Shown here one piece after another: positions 19,754-27,757 of a stretch of DNA of 45,185 nucleotides (position 1 is the stretch's first letter; every line of letters starts with the position of its first letter). Source of the DNA: a virus. The notes under the pieces are model-generated. The model did not search any database and was not told where the DNA came from. It saw nothing but the letters and a program-made list of their open reading frames with translations. The position numbers were made by a program, and so were the translations under genes. The stretch covers positions 1 through 45,185 of the IMG/VR virus record IMGVR_UViG_3300012929_000009. The stretch is one strand, 5' to 3'.

Positions 19754-22350
19754 GTCTTAACTAAAAATCGACGCTTGCGATTGTTAAATAATCTAACACC
19801 ATCAAAGAGCGCGAGCTTTTCTGATTTTATGTCACCCGCTAGGTCTGCACTCACGCCGTCTGTTGGCGACAGACCAACCTTTGCACCACCAAGCAAAGAC
19901 CATGGATTATAGCCAATGACTTGAAGTTGGCAGGCGGCAAGAGAACTCGAGTCGGCCGAAAAATCCTTCATCTGTTTGTAGATGGTCTGGAGTCCGTATT
20001 GACTCTGTTTCCATGCATAGCACAAATTTATGATTTTCTGGGTATACCCGGTGCTAATACCTAGCGTCGTACATGAAGCGTTTGAAGGGTGCCAAATCGC
20101 GATGCCTCCCTCATAAAGAATCACAGGCTTATTGTATGTCTGAGAATAGGCTTTCCAAAACGCAAGCCTGTCGGTCGCCCAGAACAAAAGCGTCTGCCCC
20201 ACTCTTCCATATTCAAAAGTCCCCGGCGTGGCGCTCCCGATCGCCGACCCTCCAGATGTCGCAGAAAGCTTGAACGTGTTTGTTGCCGAACTAACAACAT
20301 AATATAACGTGTTGGCCTGGAACTGTGCCGGAAATGTTAGTGCTTGAACAATGTCGTTGTTGCTGAGGCCGTGCGAGGTCCGCGTTATCGTTCCATCGCT
20401 CGCTATAGTTCCGCCTGTTATTTTTGCCTCGGTGCCGTGCCTGATATCGTTGTCGAGCCATTGAAGGGCCGAATCCATCGTGGCTGGAACGCCCGTTGCA
20501 TAGTTATCGGCAGCCGTGATCAGATCAGATAGCCTCGTCGAACTGCTCCCAACATACTCCGTGTCAAACTGAAGAGTCTGAGAGCCGTAATAGTAAACGG
20601 CATAAGAAATGTAATCCGCAAAATCAATTGGACGATTACCGTTGACTGAATAATCGACAGGATTGAAAGACCAATACCTGATCGTCGAAGATTTCAGGGA
20701 GGTCCCCTTGAAGTAACTCGTATCGACCGTCGTGTCACCAGCGCCTTGAACAGCCATGACTGCCTTTGCAGCCGGATAGGCGACCTTAATTGCAGCCATG
20801 ATCTCGGCAAAGCGATATCCAAAATAGGACATCCAAGAAACGTTATTGCCAAAACTCAAGCCGAATTGAGCGCCGCGCGTGATCCCCTGATGCCACTGAT
20901 CGAAACCTGAATTCCAGAGCTCGTTGCCGTATTCAAAATGTGCCACCAATCCTGGGGACAGATTGTTTTTAACATACGTGGCATCGGCAACACAATCAGC
21001 GGTCCTCGCCGAAACATAAAAACAATACCAAAGGTCTTTTTGCAGTTTGTTGCAGAGAGCCACGAGCACCTCAATTGGAGGCCCCATGTCAGATCCAGCA
21101 TTATTAAGTTGCCAGGCATCCATGAGCGCGTCGTAATAGAGCGTCCCCCCTTGCCCGCTGGTGACTTTCTGCACCCCGGTATTGAAGAAATCCGAATAGG
21201 GGTTGCAGAACTTCGCGGCGTAGATCGCCTTGCGCGGATAACTTCCGACCGTGATGCTTGGGACGTACTGAACCTTATGTGTGCCAGATGGACTTCCGCT
21301 AAATGTGCCGTACGCCGTGATTGTGAACGTGATGGCATTCACGATTGTCGGAGTATACCACCAATCGATCCCTGAACCCGTAGTAAGGCCCCCGCCGACA
21401 TCGCTAACACCCGGGATCTCGACGACAACGCGATCATGGATGAGCGTTGTGTCTGCAACAGTGCAAGTGATCGTTGTTGAGTTCGTCACGACTGCCGTCA
21501 TCGTGGTTGATGCGGGTTGCGTGGCGCTAAAATTGCCCTGGACGGTTTCTCCCTGCGTTAAAGACGCACCATTTAGCGGCGTCGGAGGAGCCGAGCATGT
21601 ATATAGACCATTCGACCCGCTTATCGTTCCCACCCACCAGCTCGGCGAAACTTTGGAACCGAACAGTCCGATCGAGGTTGGTTTTTTTCGGGTGACTATA
21701 TTGGCAGTCGCGGAGAAATTAATCGCCTGAGGTCCCATAAAGCGCAGGGTGCCAGGATTTTCGAGACTGATCGTATTCAGGAAGTCATCGTTGAATATGC
21801 GGGTCAGATCACCCGAAAGAACATCGGCCTCATCTCCGGTGATGGTGATGCCGCCATCCCCATAAGGAGCCGTACAGCGGGCCACAACCAGGCCAGAACA
21901 TGAACTTTGAGTCGCAACACCCGAGCCTCCGACATTAGAAAATTTGGCCGATGAAGCGGGAAAGCTCATCGATCCGCTCGGACTCGATGGCGTCGTCAAC
22001 TGGATCACTACCCGAGAATATCCCCGAGCTTGGCTTGCCGTGTTTGAACGCACTGTGAGATTTGATGTCGTTGCGCCTACAACGCATGAGTCTACGTCTG
22101 AAATAACTGTGCAGGCCGCGCCGTTCCAAAAGAATTCGCCACTACCACTGAAGCGTACGACGTACCTTCCACTATATGCTTTATCCAAAGACGCAGAAAA
22201 AAGCACATTAGAAGCTGGTGAGCTTATCGGATATTGATCCTCGTCGAGAATACCCCCAAAACTGATCGACTGACTGGTCGAATTCTGAGCCACGTTCTTA
22301 AAAGGATAAGAGGATTGATCGAGACAGTTCTGAACGATACGCCCTGACAT
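19750..22350 (-). CDS. Large tail protein with glycoside-hydrolase-like domain
   Basis: An 866-residue virion protein, last gene of the leftward arm. The first 260 residues are beta-rich. From about residue 370 a TIM-barrel glycosidase-like domain appears: HFEYGNELWNSGFD with the Asn-Glu pair of clan GH-A acid/base residues (about 474-475), and ILYEGGIAIWHPS with a possible nucleophile Glu (about 746). A small beta domain (SHGLSNNDIVQALTFPAQFQ, NTLYYVVSSATNTFKLS; about 637-717) seems to be inserted between the two catalytic regions, and a similar element lies near 290-370. It probably degrades or binds surface polysaccharide during adsorption. Overlaps the upstream tail gene by one base. Confidence 0.72.
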   Translation of the reverse strand: MSGRIVQNCLDQSSYPFKNVAQNSTSQSISFGGILDEDQYPISSPASNVLFSASLDKAYSGRYVVRFSGSGEFFWNGAACTVISDVDSCVVGATTSNLTVRSNTASQARGYSRVVIQLTTPSSPSGSMSFPASSAKFSNVGGSGVATQSSCSGLVVARCTAPYGDGGITITGDEADVLSGDLTRIFNDDFLNTISLENPGTLRFMGPQAINFSATANIVTRKKPTSIGLFGSKVSPSWWVGTISGSNGLYTCSAPPTPLNGASLTQGETVQGNFSATQPASTTMTAVVTNSTTITCTVADTTLIHDRVVVEIPGVSDVGGGLTTGSGIDWWYTPTIVNAITFTITAYGTFSGSPSGTHKVQYVPSITVGSYPRKAIYAAKFCNPYSDFFNTGVQKVTSGQGGTLYYDALMDAWQLNNAGSDMGPPIEVLVALCNKLQKDLWYCFYVSARTADCVADATYVKNNLSPGLVAHFEYGNELWNSGFDQWHQGITRGAQFGLSFGNNVSWMSYFGYRFAEIMAAIKVAYPAAKAVMAVQGAGDTTVDTSYFKGTSLKSSTIRYWSFNPVDYSVNGNRPIDFADYISYAVYYYGSQTLQFDTEYVGSSSTRLSDLITAADNYATGVPATMDSALQWLDNDIRHGTEAKITGGTIASDGTITRTSHGLSNNDIVQALTFPAQFQANTLYYVVSSATNTFKLSATSGGSAIGSATPGTFEYGRVGQTLLFWATDRLAFWKAYSQTYNKPVILYEGGIAIWHPSNASCTTLGISTGYTQKIINLCYAWKQSQYGLQTIYKQMKDFSADSSSLAACQLQVIGYNPWSLLGGAKVGLSPTDGVSADLAGDIKSEKLALFDGVRLFNNRKRRFLVKT

Positions 22351-23510
22351 TACGGTACCGGAATCCCGAGCGAGGTCATCATGGCATTATGGGCCGAATA
22401 GAAATTTGCCGCTTGTGCTGCGGACCACCCGGAACCGACAAAGAACGAGGCTATCGTATCGCCAGGTGTCGTAGAAATAGAAGCCCCCTGCTTAAATGTT
22501 CCAATTATCATGGAAGTCGTCGAACGGCCGGCTGACGTTTGCGAGATGTTCAAGGCGGAAGAACCGTTCAGATACACCGCGCCAACACCGGCTCCTGTTC
22601 TTGTACATGTCCATAGCCCCTTTGCCTGCGCCGCAGAGGTAGAGTCGGCGTTAGCGCTATTCACTCGCGAAGCAAGAGTGGAAGCCGCAGAGAACGCCAC
22701 AAAACTATCAACAACGGTGAAACCTGCGTCAGAGCTTCCAAAATTTGGGGTATTGTTGGCCGCCGCAGATGTCCTAGAGTTACTTATCTGCCCGCCAAAG
22801 GTGGCATTATCCTGAGTGAACAGCGAGCTGCTACTCGGAACATAGTTTGAGTCGAAATATCCCGTGTTGCTTACCGGTATAACACCAACATTCGCGGAAA
22901 AAGGAGTTCCAACCTGCGTCGCAGATTGCAAACTCACCATGTCGATCAAGGCGGACTGGATGTTCTCTCCAGCGAGAAGCCAGAAACGATCCAGTGTGGA
23001 AAACAGTCCTGCCGACTTCAACGCGCGAATAAAAGTGTCAACGATCGCTTCGCGCGGTGCACTAACGGAGCCACCGGCCGCCACCACCGCCGCAACCCAT
23101 GCAATAGTTGCCGCGTCAAAGCTAACGGTGAACGGAACTATATTCGACCATCCGCTTGCGATGCTACCCAACGCGCGAATGACGCGCGCTCGCGCTTCGA
23201 AGTTTCCAGCAGCAAATCCAGCCGGCGTCAGGTCAATCTCGTTTGCAGAATCTTCTCCAGACGTGATAATATGCGTCGTATCCGTCACGGTCGGAGACCA
23301 GGCACCGCCTGCAACTTGTATCTGCAACTGCACACTATCCCCGGCCTCGATCGTATTATCGACGTCAATTGAAAAGGTCGCGGCGTTACTGACGACGGAG
23401 ATCAGGGCTAGGACTGGGGCGTTCGGGGCGGAACTTCCGATGTGGCCCTGCGCGCCCAATCTGCCGAACGAAATCCCCAGCCCGCCAAGGGCTGCTAGAA
23501 ACAGAGACAT
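22350..23510 (-). CDS. Tail-associated structural protein
   Basis: A 386-residue protein. It opens with a hydrophobic stretch (LFLAALGGLGISFGRL) that could be a membrane or assembly segment, then a fibronectin-like beta domain (residues 25-130), then a lectin/concanavalin-like part (LWTCTRTGAGVGAVYLNGSS) that occurs in phage tail proteins. Likely a tail fibre or appendage subunit working with the glycosidase-like protein downstream. Confidence 0.65.
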   Translation of the reverse strand: MSLFLAALGGLGISFGRLGAQGHIGSSAPNAPVLALISVVSNAATFSIDVDNTIEAGDSVQLQIQVAGGAWSPTVTDTTHIITSGEDSANEIDLTPAGFAAGNFEARARVIRALGSIASGWSNIVPFTVSFDAATIAWVAAVVAAGGSVSAPREAIVDTFIRALKSAGLFSTLDRFWLLAGENIQSALIDMVSLQSATQVGTPFSANVGVIPVSNTGYFDSNYVPSSSSLFTQDNATFGGQISNSRTSAAANNTPNFGSSDAGFTVVDSFVAFSAASTLASRVNSANADSTSAAQAKGLWTCTRTGAGVGAVYLNGSSALNISQTSAGRSTTSMIIGTFKQGASISTTPGDTIASFFVGSGWSAAQAANFYSAHNAMMTSLGIPVP

Positions 23511-23520
23511 TTGATTTTCC

Positions 23521-23568
23521 TTATTCGCCGCTTACAGTGATGTCGGAAATGTCGATTTCGAATTTCAT
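23521..23568 (-). CDS. 15-aa micro-ORF between coupled genes
   Basis: ATG 23568 overlaps the stop of the coiled-coil gene as ATGA and opens 15 codons (MKFEIDISDITVSGE). GGAAAA for the next gene follows directly. It may be a translated peptide or only a re-initiation bridge. Confidence 0.4.
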   Translation of the reverse strand: MKFEIDISDITVSGE

Positions 23569-23981
23569 TTTCGTCCCCCGATTTCCAGTTGACGAACCCG
23601 GTCGCTGACCTTTTCTATCTTCTCATCGGTGATGCTGTGACGTTGATCCATGCCGCCCTGCAGTGTGTGGCGGGTATCTTTCAGTTCGTCTCGAATCCAC
23701 AACTCTACTTGAGTTACCTTTTCGCGGATTCCGAATACAGTTTCACCGAACTCCCGGTAGGCCACGTTGGTGGTTTCTGCCATCTCCTTACGCAGGATTT
23801 TGTATTCCTCATAGGCCGCGCTTCGTAGCGCCGATAACTCATCGTTCAGCTCTTCCTTGTTTTTCTCAATCCGGTTCAAGATCTGGTTTCGGTTGTCTGT
23901 CTGGCGGTAGAAGATTCCTAGGAATGCTCCCGCGATGAGGACGCACAAGCTCCCAAACGCTATCCATTCCGGAGTGATCAT
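23565..23981 (-). CDS. Membrane-anchored coiled-coil protein
   Basis: A 138-residue protein with an N-terminal membrane helix (WIAFGSLCVLIAGAFLGIFY) and a long coiled coil to the C-terminus. ATG 23981 is chosen because it overlaps the previous stop as TGATG and AAGGGA lies seven bases upstream. In a lysis cassette this layout suits an inner-membrane spanin, but its length and position after the lipoprotein gene leave other roles open. Confidence 0.6.
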   Translation of the reverse strand: MITPEWIAFGSLCVLIAGAFLGIFYRQTDNRNQILNRIEKNKEELNDELSALRSAAYEEYKILRKEMAETTNVAYREFGETVFGIREKVTQVELWIRDELKDTRHTLQGGMDQRHSITDEKIEKVSDRVRQLEIGGRK

Positions 23982-24193
23982 CAAGTTGTCCCTTGCGGGC
24001 ATAACGAGCGGTAGGTCAGTTCGTTCGCCAGCAGCCGCTTCTTAACGCCCTCCGATGCAACTATTTTTCCGTCACCTTTCTCCACAACAACCTTGTTGTA
24101 GACCTGACAGAAACTATCGACCTGAGTTGTCGTACAGCTACTTGGGCTCAAGACCGACAAGGCCAGCATCAACATCGGCAGACGACATAGCAT
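23981..24193 (-). CDS. Outer-membrane spanin-like lipoprotein
   Basis: A 70-residue protein with a signal peptide (LPMLMLALSVL) ending at SPSSC, a loose lipobox with Cys at residue 20. GGAG lies eight bases before the ATG. The first 56 bases are encoded out of frame inside the 24138-24362 gene, the arrangement of overlapping spanin pairs. It would link to an inner-membrane partner and fuse the membranes at lysis. Confidence 0.65.
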   Translation of the reverse strand: MLCRLPMLMLALSVLSPSSCTTTQVDSFCQVYNKVVVEKGDGKIVASEGVKKRLLANELTYRSLCPQGTT

Positions 24194-24362
24194 TAACTTT
24201 CTCCATGATAGTCTTCCCCGCGGCAGTCTTTTGCAAGATCGCCGCGGAGACATCTGCGATGGCTTTGTCATACCCGGACTGAACAAGTTTCTCCTGGTTC
24301 ACATAATCCATGATCGAACTAACGACCTTGAGGATTGCGAGAACCAGAGAAACCCAAGTCAT
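24138..24362 (-). CDS. Small membrane protein, possible inner-membrane spanin
   Basis: A 74-residue protein with a short N-terminal hydrophobic helix (WVSLVLAILKVVSSIMDYV) and a helical polar remainder. It overlaps the holin-like gene upstream (ATGA) and the lipoprotein gene downstream out of frame. These relations fit an i-spanin; the short periplasmic part is unusual. Confidence 0.55.
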   Translation of the reverse strand: MTWVSLVLAILKVVSSIMDYVNQEKLVQSGYDKAIADVSAAILQKTAAGKTIMEKVNAMSSADVDAGLVGLEPK

Positions 24363-24634
24363 TTGGTCACATTGCTCGGAGTTGCCGCAACGGTTGCAGC
24401 CGGGGCAGAAGGTTCAAGCTTGATCGATTGAACCTCGGGAAGCGCCGCCGCCTGCGAAATAACTGCAGTGTTGCGAGTGGCGAAGGCCGACCAGATCAGG
24501 CTTCCAAAAGCAACAATACCTCCGATGAGTTGCCCCCAGGTGCCGGCATCGAAGTATGGAACACGAGCGGCAATAAGCCCACTTATCAAAGCAATGATCG
24601 GCGCGAGAGTGGTCTGAATCTGCGTAGAGTTCAT
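24359..24634 (-). CDS. Holin-like protein
   Basis: A 91-residue protein with two hydrophobic segments (LAPIIALISGLIAARVP and WGQLIGGIVAFGSLIWSAF) and a proline/alanine-rich tail. Size, topology and position between endolysin and spanin-like genes indicate a holin that times host membrane permeabilisation. A specific holin family could not be assigned. Confidence 0.62.
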   Translation of the reverse strand: MNSTQIQTTLAPIIALISGLIAARVPYFDAGTWGQLIGGIVAFGSLIWSAFATRNTAVISQAAALPEVQSIKLEPSAPAATVAATPSNVTK

Positions 24635-24666
24635 GATAATTTTTTCCTATTAAAAGCGCGAGGCCG

Positions 24667-25032
24667 TCACGCGGCGGGCGGCGGAGTATTGGCGTCGATC
24701 GCAGCCGTCACAGCGGCCGTCTCGGTATCGAGGTCGGACGATGCCTGGTCTAGATCTTTCTGCACCTGAGCCAGCGCGGCCGGGTCATTGCTGGCGATAG
24801 CCGCAGCGAGCTGCGCGCTCAAGTCTTTCATGGTCACGGTTTGGCCGTTAGCCAATGCGATCAGCGAATCCACCTTGGTTTTTTCAGCGGCCACGGCGGC
24901 AAGGATTTTGGACGTGTCGATCATGATAAACTCCATGTTTTGTGTGATATTGCTGAGCTTTCGTTCTAACCGACGCAGCCGCTCAGCGGTCTCTTCGTCG
25001 GGATGACTGGTATGGTGGATTTCGAATCTCAT
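24667..25032 (-). CDS. Coiled-coil protein in lysis cassette
   Basis: A 121-residue protein, helical and alanine-rich (LDQASSDLDTETAAVTAAID), with a proline-rich end. It overlaps the endolysin stop as ATGA. An internal Met at residue 37 could be an alternative start. Similar proteins recur in phage lysis regions without a known role. Confidence 0.6.
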   Translation of the reverse strand: MRFEIHHTSHPDEETAERLRRLERKLSNITQNMEFIMIDTSKILAAVAAEKTKVDSLIALANGQTVTMKDLSAQLAAAIASNDPAALAQVQKDLDQASSDLDTETAAVTAAIDANTPPPAA

Positions 25033-25628
25033 GCGAGATGTCCCCCGCCCGGATGCCGGCGCAAAATCTCAGCCTGTACGGCATCGATCAGATCGTGCTT
25101 GATCATGTTCTTGCCGGGACAATTCTTATGTGTCGTGATCGGGTCTTCCTTGTGGAAATGCAGCCCGCGAGTGCCCAGCGCATAAGGCAACGGCTGTAGC
25201 CCGGCCGCGGAGTGCAGGATGGCTAGCGCGGCTACCAGGTTGTTGCGGATAGGACCGACAAACGGCTCATGCTCGAACTCGCCACAAGTCTCCACACCCC
25301 AGCTAATCGAATTCCAAGCCGGCGAATGCGTACCTGGTCCGGTCAGAGGCGAGAACGCAAGGATGCCTCGCGGCGTCACGAACAGATGTGGGCCGGCAGA
25401 CCATTTCTGCTGATCCCGATAATAGCCAACTAGGTTCTGCGCCCATTGTTCATCCGTTACTGGATGGGCGCGAGTTTGCCACCCCTCCCAAGTCTTCAGG
25501 TCGGGAGCGCTGGTGTTGTGGACAACGATGAAACGCGGGCGCCATAGATTGAATTTCAGTGTCGAAACATAGGTTTCAAAGGCATCCGGCGTGAACGACT
25601 TCCCGACGATTCCGCGCCATGTAGTCAT
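25029..25628 (-). CDS. N-acetylmuramoyl-L-alanine amidase (endolysin)
   Basis: A 199-residue Amidase_2-type endolysin. Zinc ligands are visible in FIVVHNTSAPD (first His) and THKNCPGKN (His and Cys near the C-terminus); SWGVETCGEF contains the catalytic-region Glu. It cleaves the amide bond between muramic acid and the peptide stem to lyse the host. No signal peptide, so it needs the holin. Start ATG 25628 follows GGGAG by eight bases. Confidence 0.85.
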   Translation of the reverse strand: MTTWRGIVGKSFTPDAFETYVSTLKFNLWRPRFIVVHNTSAPDLKTWEGWQTRAHPVTDEQWAQNLVGYYRDQQKWSAGPHLFVTPRGILAFSPLTGPGTHSPAWNSISWGVETCGEFEHEPFVGPIRNNLVAALAILHSAAGLQPLPYALGTRGLHFHKEDPITTHKNCPGKNMIKHDLIDAVQAEILRRHPGGGHLA

Positions 25629-25645
25629 GTTTATTGCTCCCAACT

Positions 25646-25667
25646 AAAAAGAGCGCTAAAAGCGCTT
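25646..25667 (-). terminator. Rho-independent terminator-like hairpin
   Basis: AGCGCT-AAA-AGCGCT (25652-25666). Read leftward, the stem is followed by C and five T's. It lies between tail collar and endolysin genes and would reduce read-through into the lysis genes; a plus-strand gene begins beyond it. Confidence 0.6.
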
Positions 25668-25682
25668 CTTTGGAGGAAAATA

Positions 25683-25865
25683 ATGATTTGGATTTATCTA
25701 TCGATTGCAATCGTAGCGTTTCTCGTCGTGAGAAAGTCCTATCGCAGGTACAAGGTCCGAAAAGTCGCCAAGGAAATCTGGCGCGATCACGGACAAGACT
25801 GGGATCAAAACCACAAGCCTTCTACTTTCACGCTAGACTACTTCATGCGCCACGGGGCGATGTGA
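25683..25865 (+). CDS. Plus-strand 60-aa membrane protein within virion operon
   Basis: A 60-residue protein with an N-terminal membrane helix (MIWIYLSIAIVAFLVV) and a very basic stretch (RKSYRRYKVRKVAKEIWR). GGAGG lies seven bases before the ATG, a strong signal. It runs against all surrounding genes and ends one base before the convergent tail-collar gene. A weak promoter, TTGCTC-N17-TAAAAG (25634-25662), may serve it. It looks like a moron-type accessory gene; function unknown. Confidence 0.7.
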   Translation: MIWIYLSIAIVAFLVVRKSYRRYKVRKVAKEIWRDHGQDWDQNHKPSTFTLDYFMRHGAM

Positions 25866-25866
25866 C

Positions 25867-26886
25867 TCAAATTATGCGAAGAATGTAGTTGCATAGGATC
25901 GTCGGCTGCAGATTATCATGCGCCGAGCCGCTGGTGTTATTTGACGTAACGCTGATCGAGTTGTTGCCGGTCGAAACTATAGAACCACCAGTAGCGATGG
26001 TGCTGCAGGGCGTCGGTCCGTTCTGGAACGAGGGTGAAGCATATGGCGAAATTACAATTGAGCTGTTGGTGGATGTAACGCTGATCGCCTGCGATCCGTT
26101 AACAGACGTAATCCCGGTCGGTAATTGAGCAACCGTGAGAGTCTCTGTATCCGCGCCACCAGCACCGCCAAGACTATGCCGAACCGCAGCCATACTGCCA
26201 GCAGCAAGACGGTTTGCAGATGAACCTCCCATGTTATCAACGGAAGCCGTTAAACGCCCGCGTTTGTCTGGCAGGTTGAACGTTGTCGAACCGTCACCCG
26301 CCCCATAAGTTGTGCTCATGATCGCAAATAGCGTGGCATAAGTTGTTCGCGAGATGGCCTGTCCAGCAGGAAACGCGAACGAACTATTCGGCGTCGTGCT
26401 TCCCCAAAAATCCATTCCGGCCGCCAGCGGTATGACGTACGGATTAGTCATGTTGTGAAGATAGAATACGCTATCAGCGTTATTATAGACCACAACGTAA
26501 GGGGTTCCTGAAACCAGCGTTCCTCCTGGTAAAGCAACACTCGGCTGCATCCTGATTGGTTTTGCCCCGAGGCTATCAACATTTAAAGTTATATCTACGC
26601 CGACTGCGTTTGTGCTGGTGGCGTTTGGTGCAAAAGCGATAATCTGTCCGTTAAGATGCGCGAGCGTGTCGAAAACAGAATTGCTCGCCACTGTGTAGGC
26701 TGTGGAAGAACCTGACGTTACAATTGCCCCTGAGATATCGTCTCGATATTTGGCTATGACAGACATCATCGCACGAGCGGAATCATTCACTGAAGAAGGT
26801 GCTTGGCCTTCTGCCCATCCGATAGCGCTATCGGCCGTTGCGTTCGATGAAGAGGTTTGGCTCCAAATATACAGTCCAGTCGTCAT
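25867..26886 (-). CDS. Tail collar domain fibre protein
   Basis: A 339-residue protein. Residues about 155-215 show the phage Tail Collar domain: DFWGSTTPNSSFAFPAGQAI, YATLFAIMSTTYGAGDGSTT, FNLPDKRGR. The C-terminal part is a serine/threonine-rich beta region (SVTSTNSSIVISPYASPSFQ), ending in a short LQPTILCNYILRI motif that is typical of microcystin-dependent/collar proteins. Likely a tail fibre or tip protein in host contact. Confidence 0.8.
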   Translation of the reverse strand: MTTGLYIWSQTSSSNATADSAIGWAEGQAPSSVNDSARAMMSVIAKYRDDISGAIVTSGSSTAYTVASNSVFDTLAHLNGQIIAFAPNATSTNAVGVDITLNVDSLGAKPIRMQPSVALPGGTLVSGTPYVVVYNNADSVFYLHNMTNPYVIPLAAGMDFWGSTTPNSSFAFPAGQAISRTTYATLFAIMSTTYGAGDGSTTFNLPDKRGRLTASVDNMGGSSANRLAAGSMAAVRHSLGGAGGADTETLTVAQLPTGITSVNGSQAISVTSTNSSIVISPYASPSFQNGPTPCSTIATGGSIVSTGNNSISVTSNNTSGSAHDNLQPTILCNYILRII

Positions 26887-26889
26887 TGA

Positions 26890-27585
26890 TTAGCCTCGAG
26901 GGAAAACGGGAGCTTTAAAAGCAGCCCTAAGATGCGATAAGTCAGGCGATCGCCGCGGCGCAAAGAAGATCGGCGGCGCCTGAACGTCTGGGATTTGAGC
27001 GAAAGACGGAGCGGCCTCTTGGCCCTGCTGCTGTTGGGCGGTCTGAATAGCTTGAGGCAGGATCGGCGGTGCCGCCTGCGGAATGACATTTGCCGGGCCT
27101 GGGGCGTCCTGTGGCTGAGCTCCCGGTTGAGGCAGGCTCGCCCCCATCTTTTTCGCCGCCCAAGCCTGGAGGCCCTGCGCGGTCATCCCAGACAGGAATG
27201 GATTGGCCTTGACGACGGTTGGTCCAAGAATGTCCGAAACCAAGGCGCTCGGGTCGGCTTGGAGGACTTTGATAGCCCCTTGAGGACCGCTAAAATGAGC
27301 AAGATATGTGGTCCCGGGGGTTACAGGGACGCCAGCTTTTGCTAAAGCGGATTGGTTCTGCTGCGCATAGGCTTCCGTCATCTGACGGGATAATTGAGGA
27401 TCGGCGCGCAGCGCGAGAAGCTCGTCATCCGATTTGCCTTGCGCGAGATCAGGCCGCGCAGATTTGATTGTGTCCAGCCAGGTCCCTGAGACAAATTGAC
27501 CCAATCCGGATGCCGAAGAATTAGGATTGCTGGCGTTCGGATTGCCCCCGCTTTCAGCGCCGATAATGGAGTCGATTAAACTCAT
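26890..27585 (-). CDS. Virion-associated lytic transglycosylase
   Basis: A 231-residue protein with an N-terminal transglycosylase (SLT-like) domain: IIGAESGGNPNASNPNSSAS with the catalytic Glu11, then GLGQFVSGTWLDTI and TYLAHFSGPQGA. The C-terminal 75 residues are Pro/Gln-rich. It lies among internal virion proteins, so it is probably ejected to make a local hole in peptidoglycan for DNA entry. Confidence 0.82.
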   Translation of the reverse strand: MSLIDSIIGAESGGNPNASNPNSSASGLGQFVSGTWLDTIKSARPDLAQGKSDDELLALRADPQLSRQMTEAYAQQNQSALAKAGVPVTPGTTYLAHFSGPQGAIKVLQADPSALVSDILGPTVVKANPFLSGMTAQGLQAWAAKKMGASLPQPGAQPQDAPGPANVIPQAAPPILPQAIQTAQQQQGQEAAPSFAQIPDVQAPPIFFAPRRSPDLSHLRAAFKAPVFPRG

Positions 27586-27757
27586 GTGGATGCTATTTCA
27601 GTCCCTGATCATGTTCGCTGTCGTATCTTCAAACATCGTTTGGCATTGGACGCCAAATCATTATATCGCATCGATACTCGGATTTATCGCCGCGCTTCTC
27701 GCCACGGTCGGCCTAAGCAATCTATTGTTTTGGACGCGCCAGAAGCGCCGGCAATAG
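27584..27757 (+). CDS. Plus-strand 57-aa membrane protein within virion operon
   Basis: A 57-residue protein with two hydrophobic segments (MLFQSLIMFAVVSSNIVW and SILGFIAALLATVGLSNLLF) and a basic end (RQKRRQ). It fills a 136-base gap between two leftward genes; its start overlaps the transglycosylase start head to head and its end overlaps the adjacent virion gene by 36 bases. I recall similar membrane peptides in Hyphomicrobiales prophages. Function unknown. Confidence 0.65.
   Translation: MWMLFQSLIMFAVVSSNIVWHWTPNHYIASILGFIAALLATVGLSNLLFWTRQKRRQ

Noticed and set aside
22864-23514. 216-codon plus-strand open frame opposite the 386-aa tail gene
   Set aside because: Antisense shadow of a clear structural gene; no start signal and no recognisable protein pattern.
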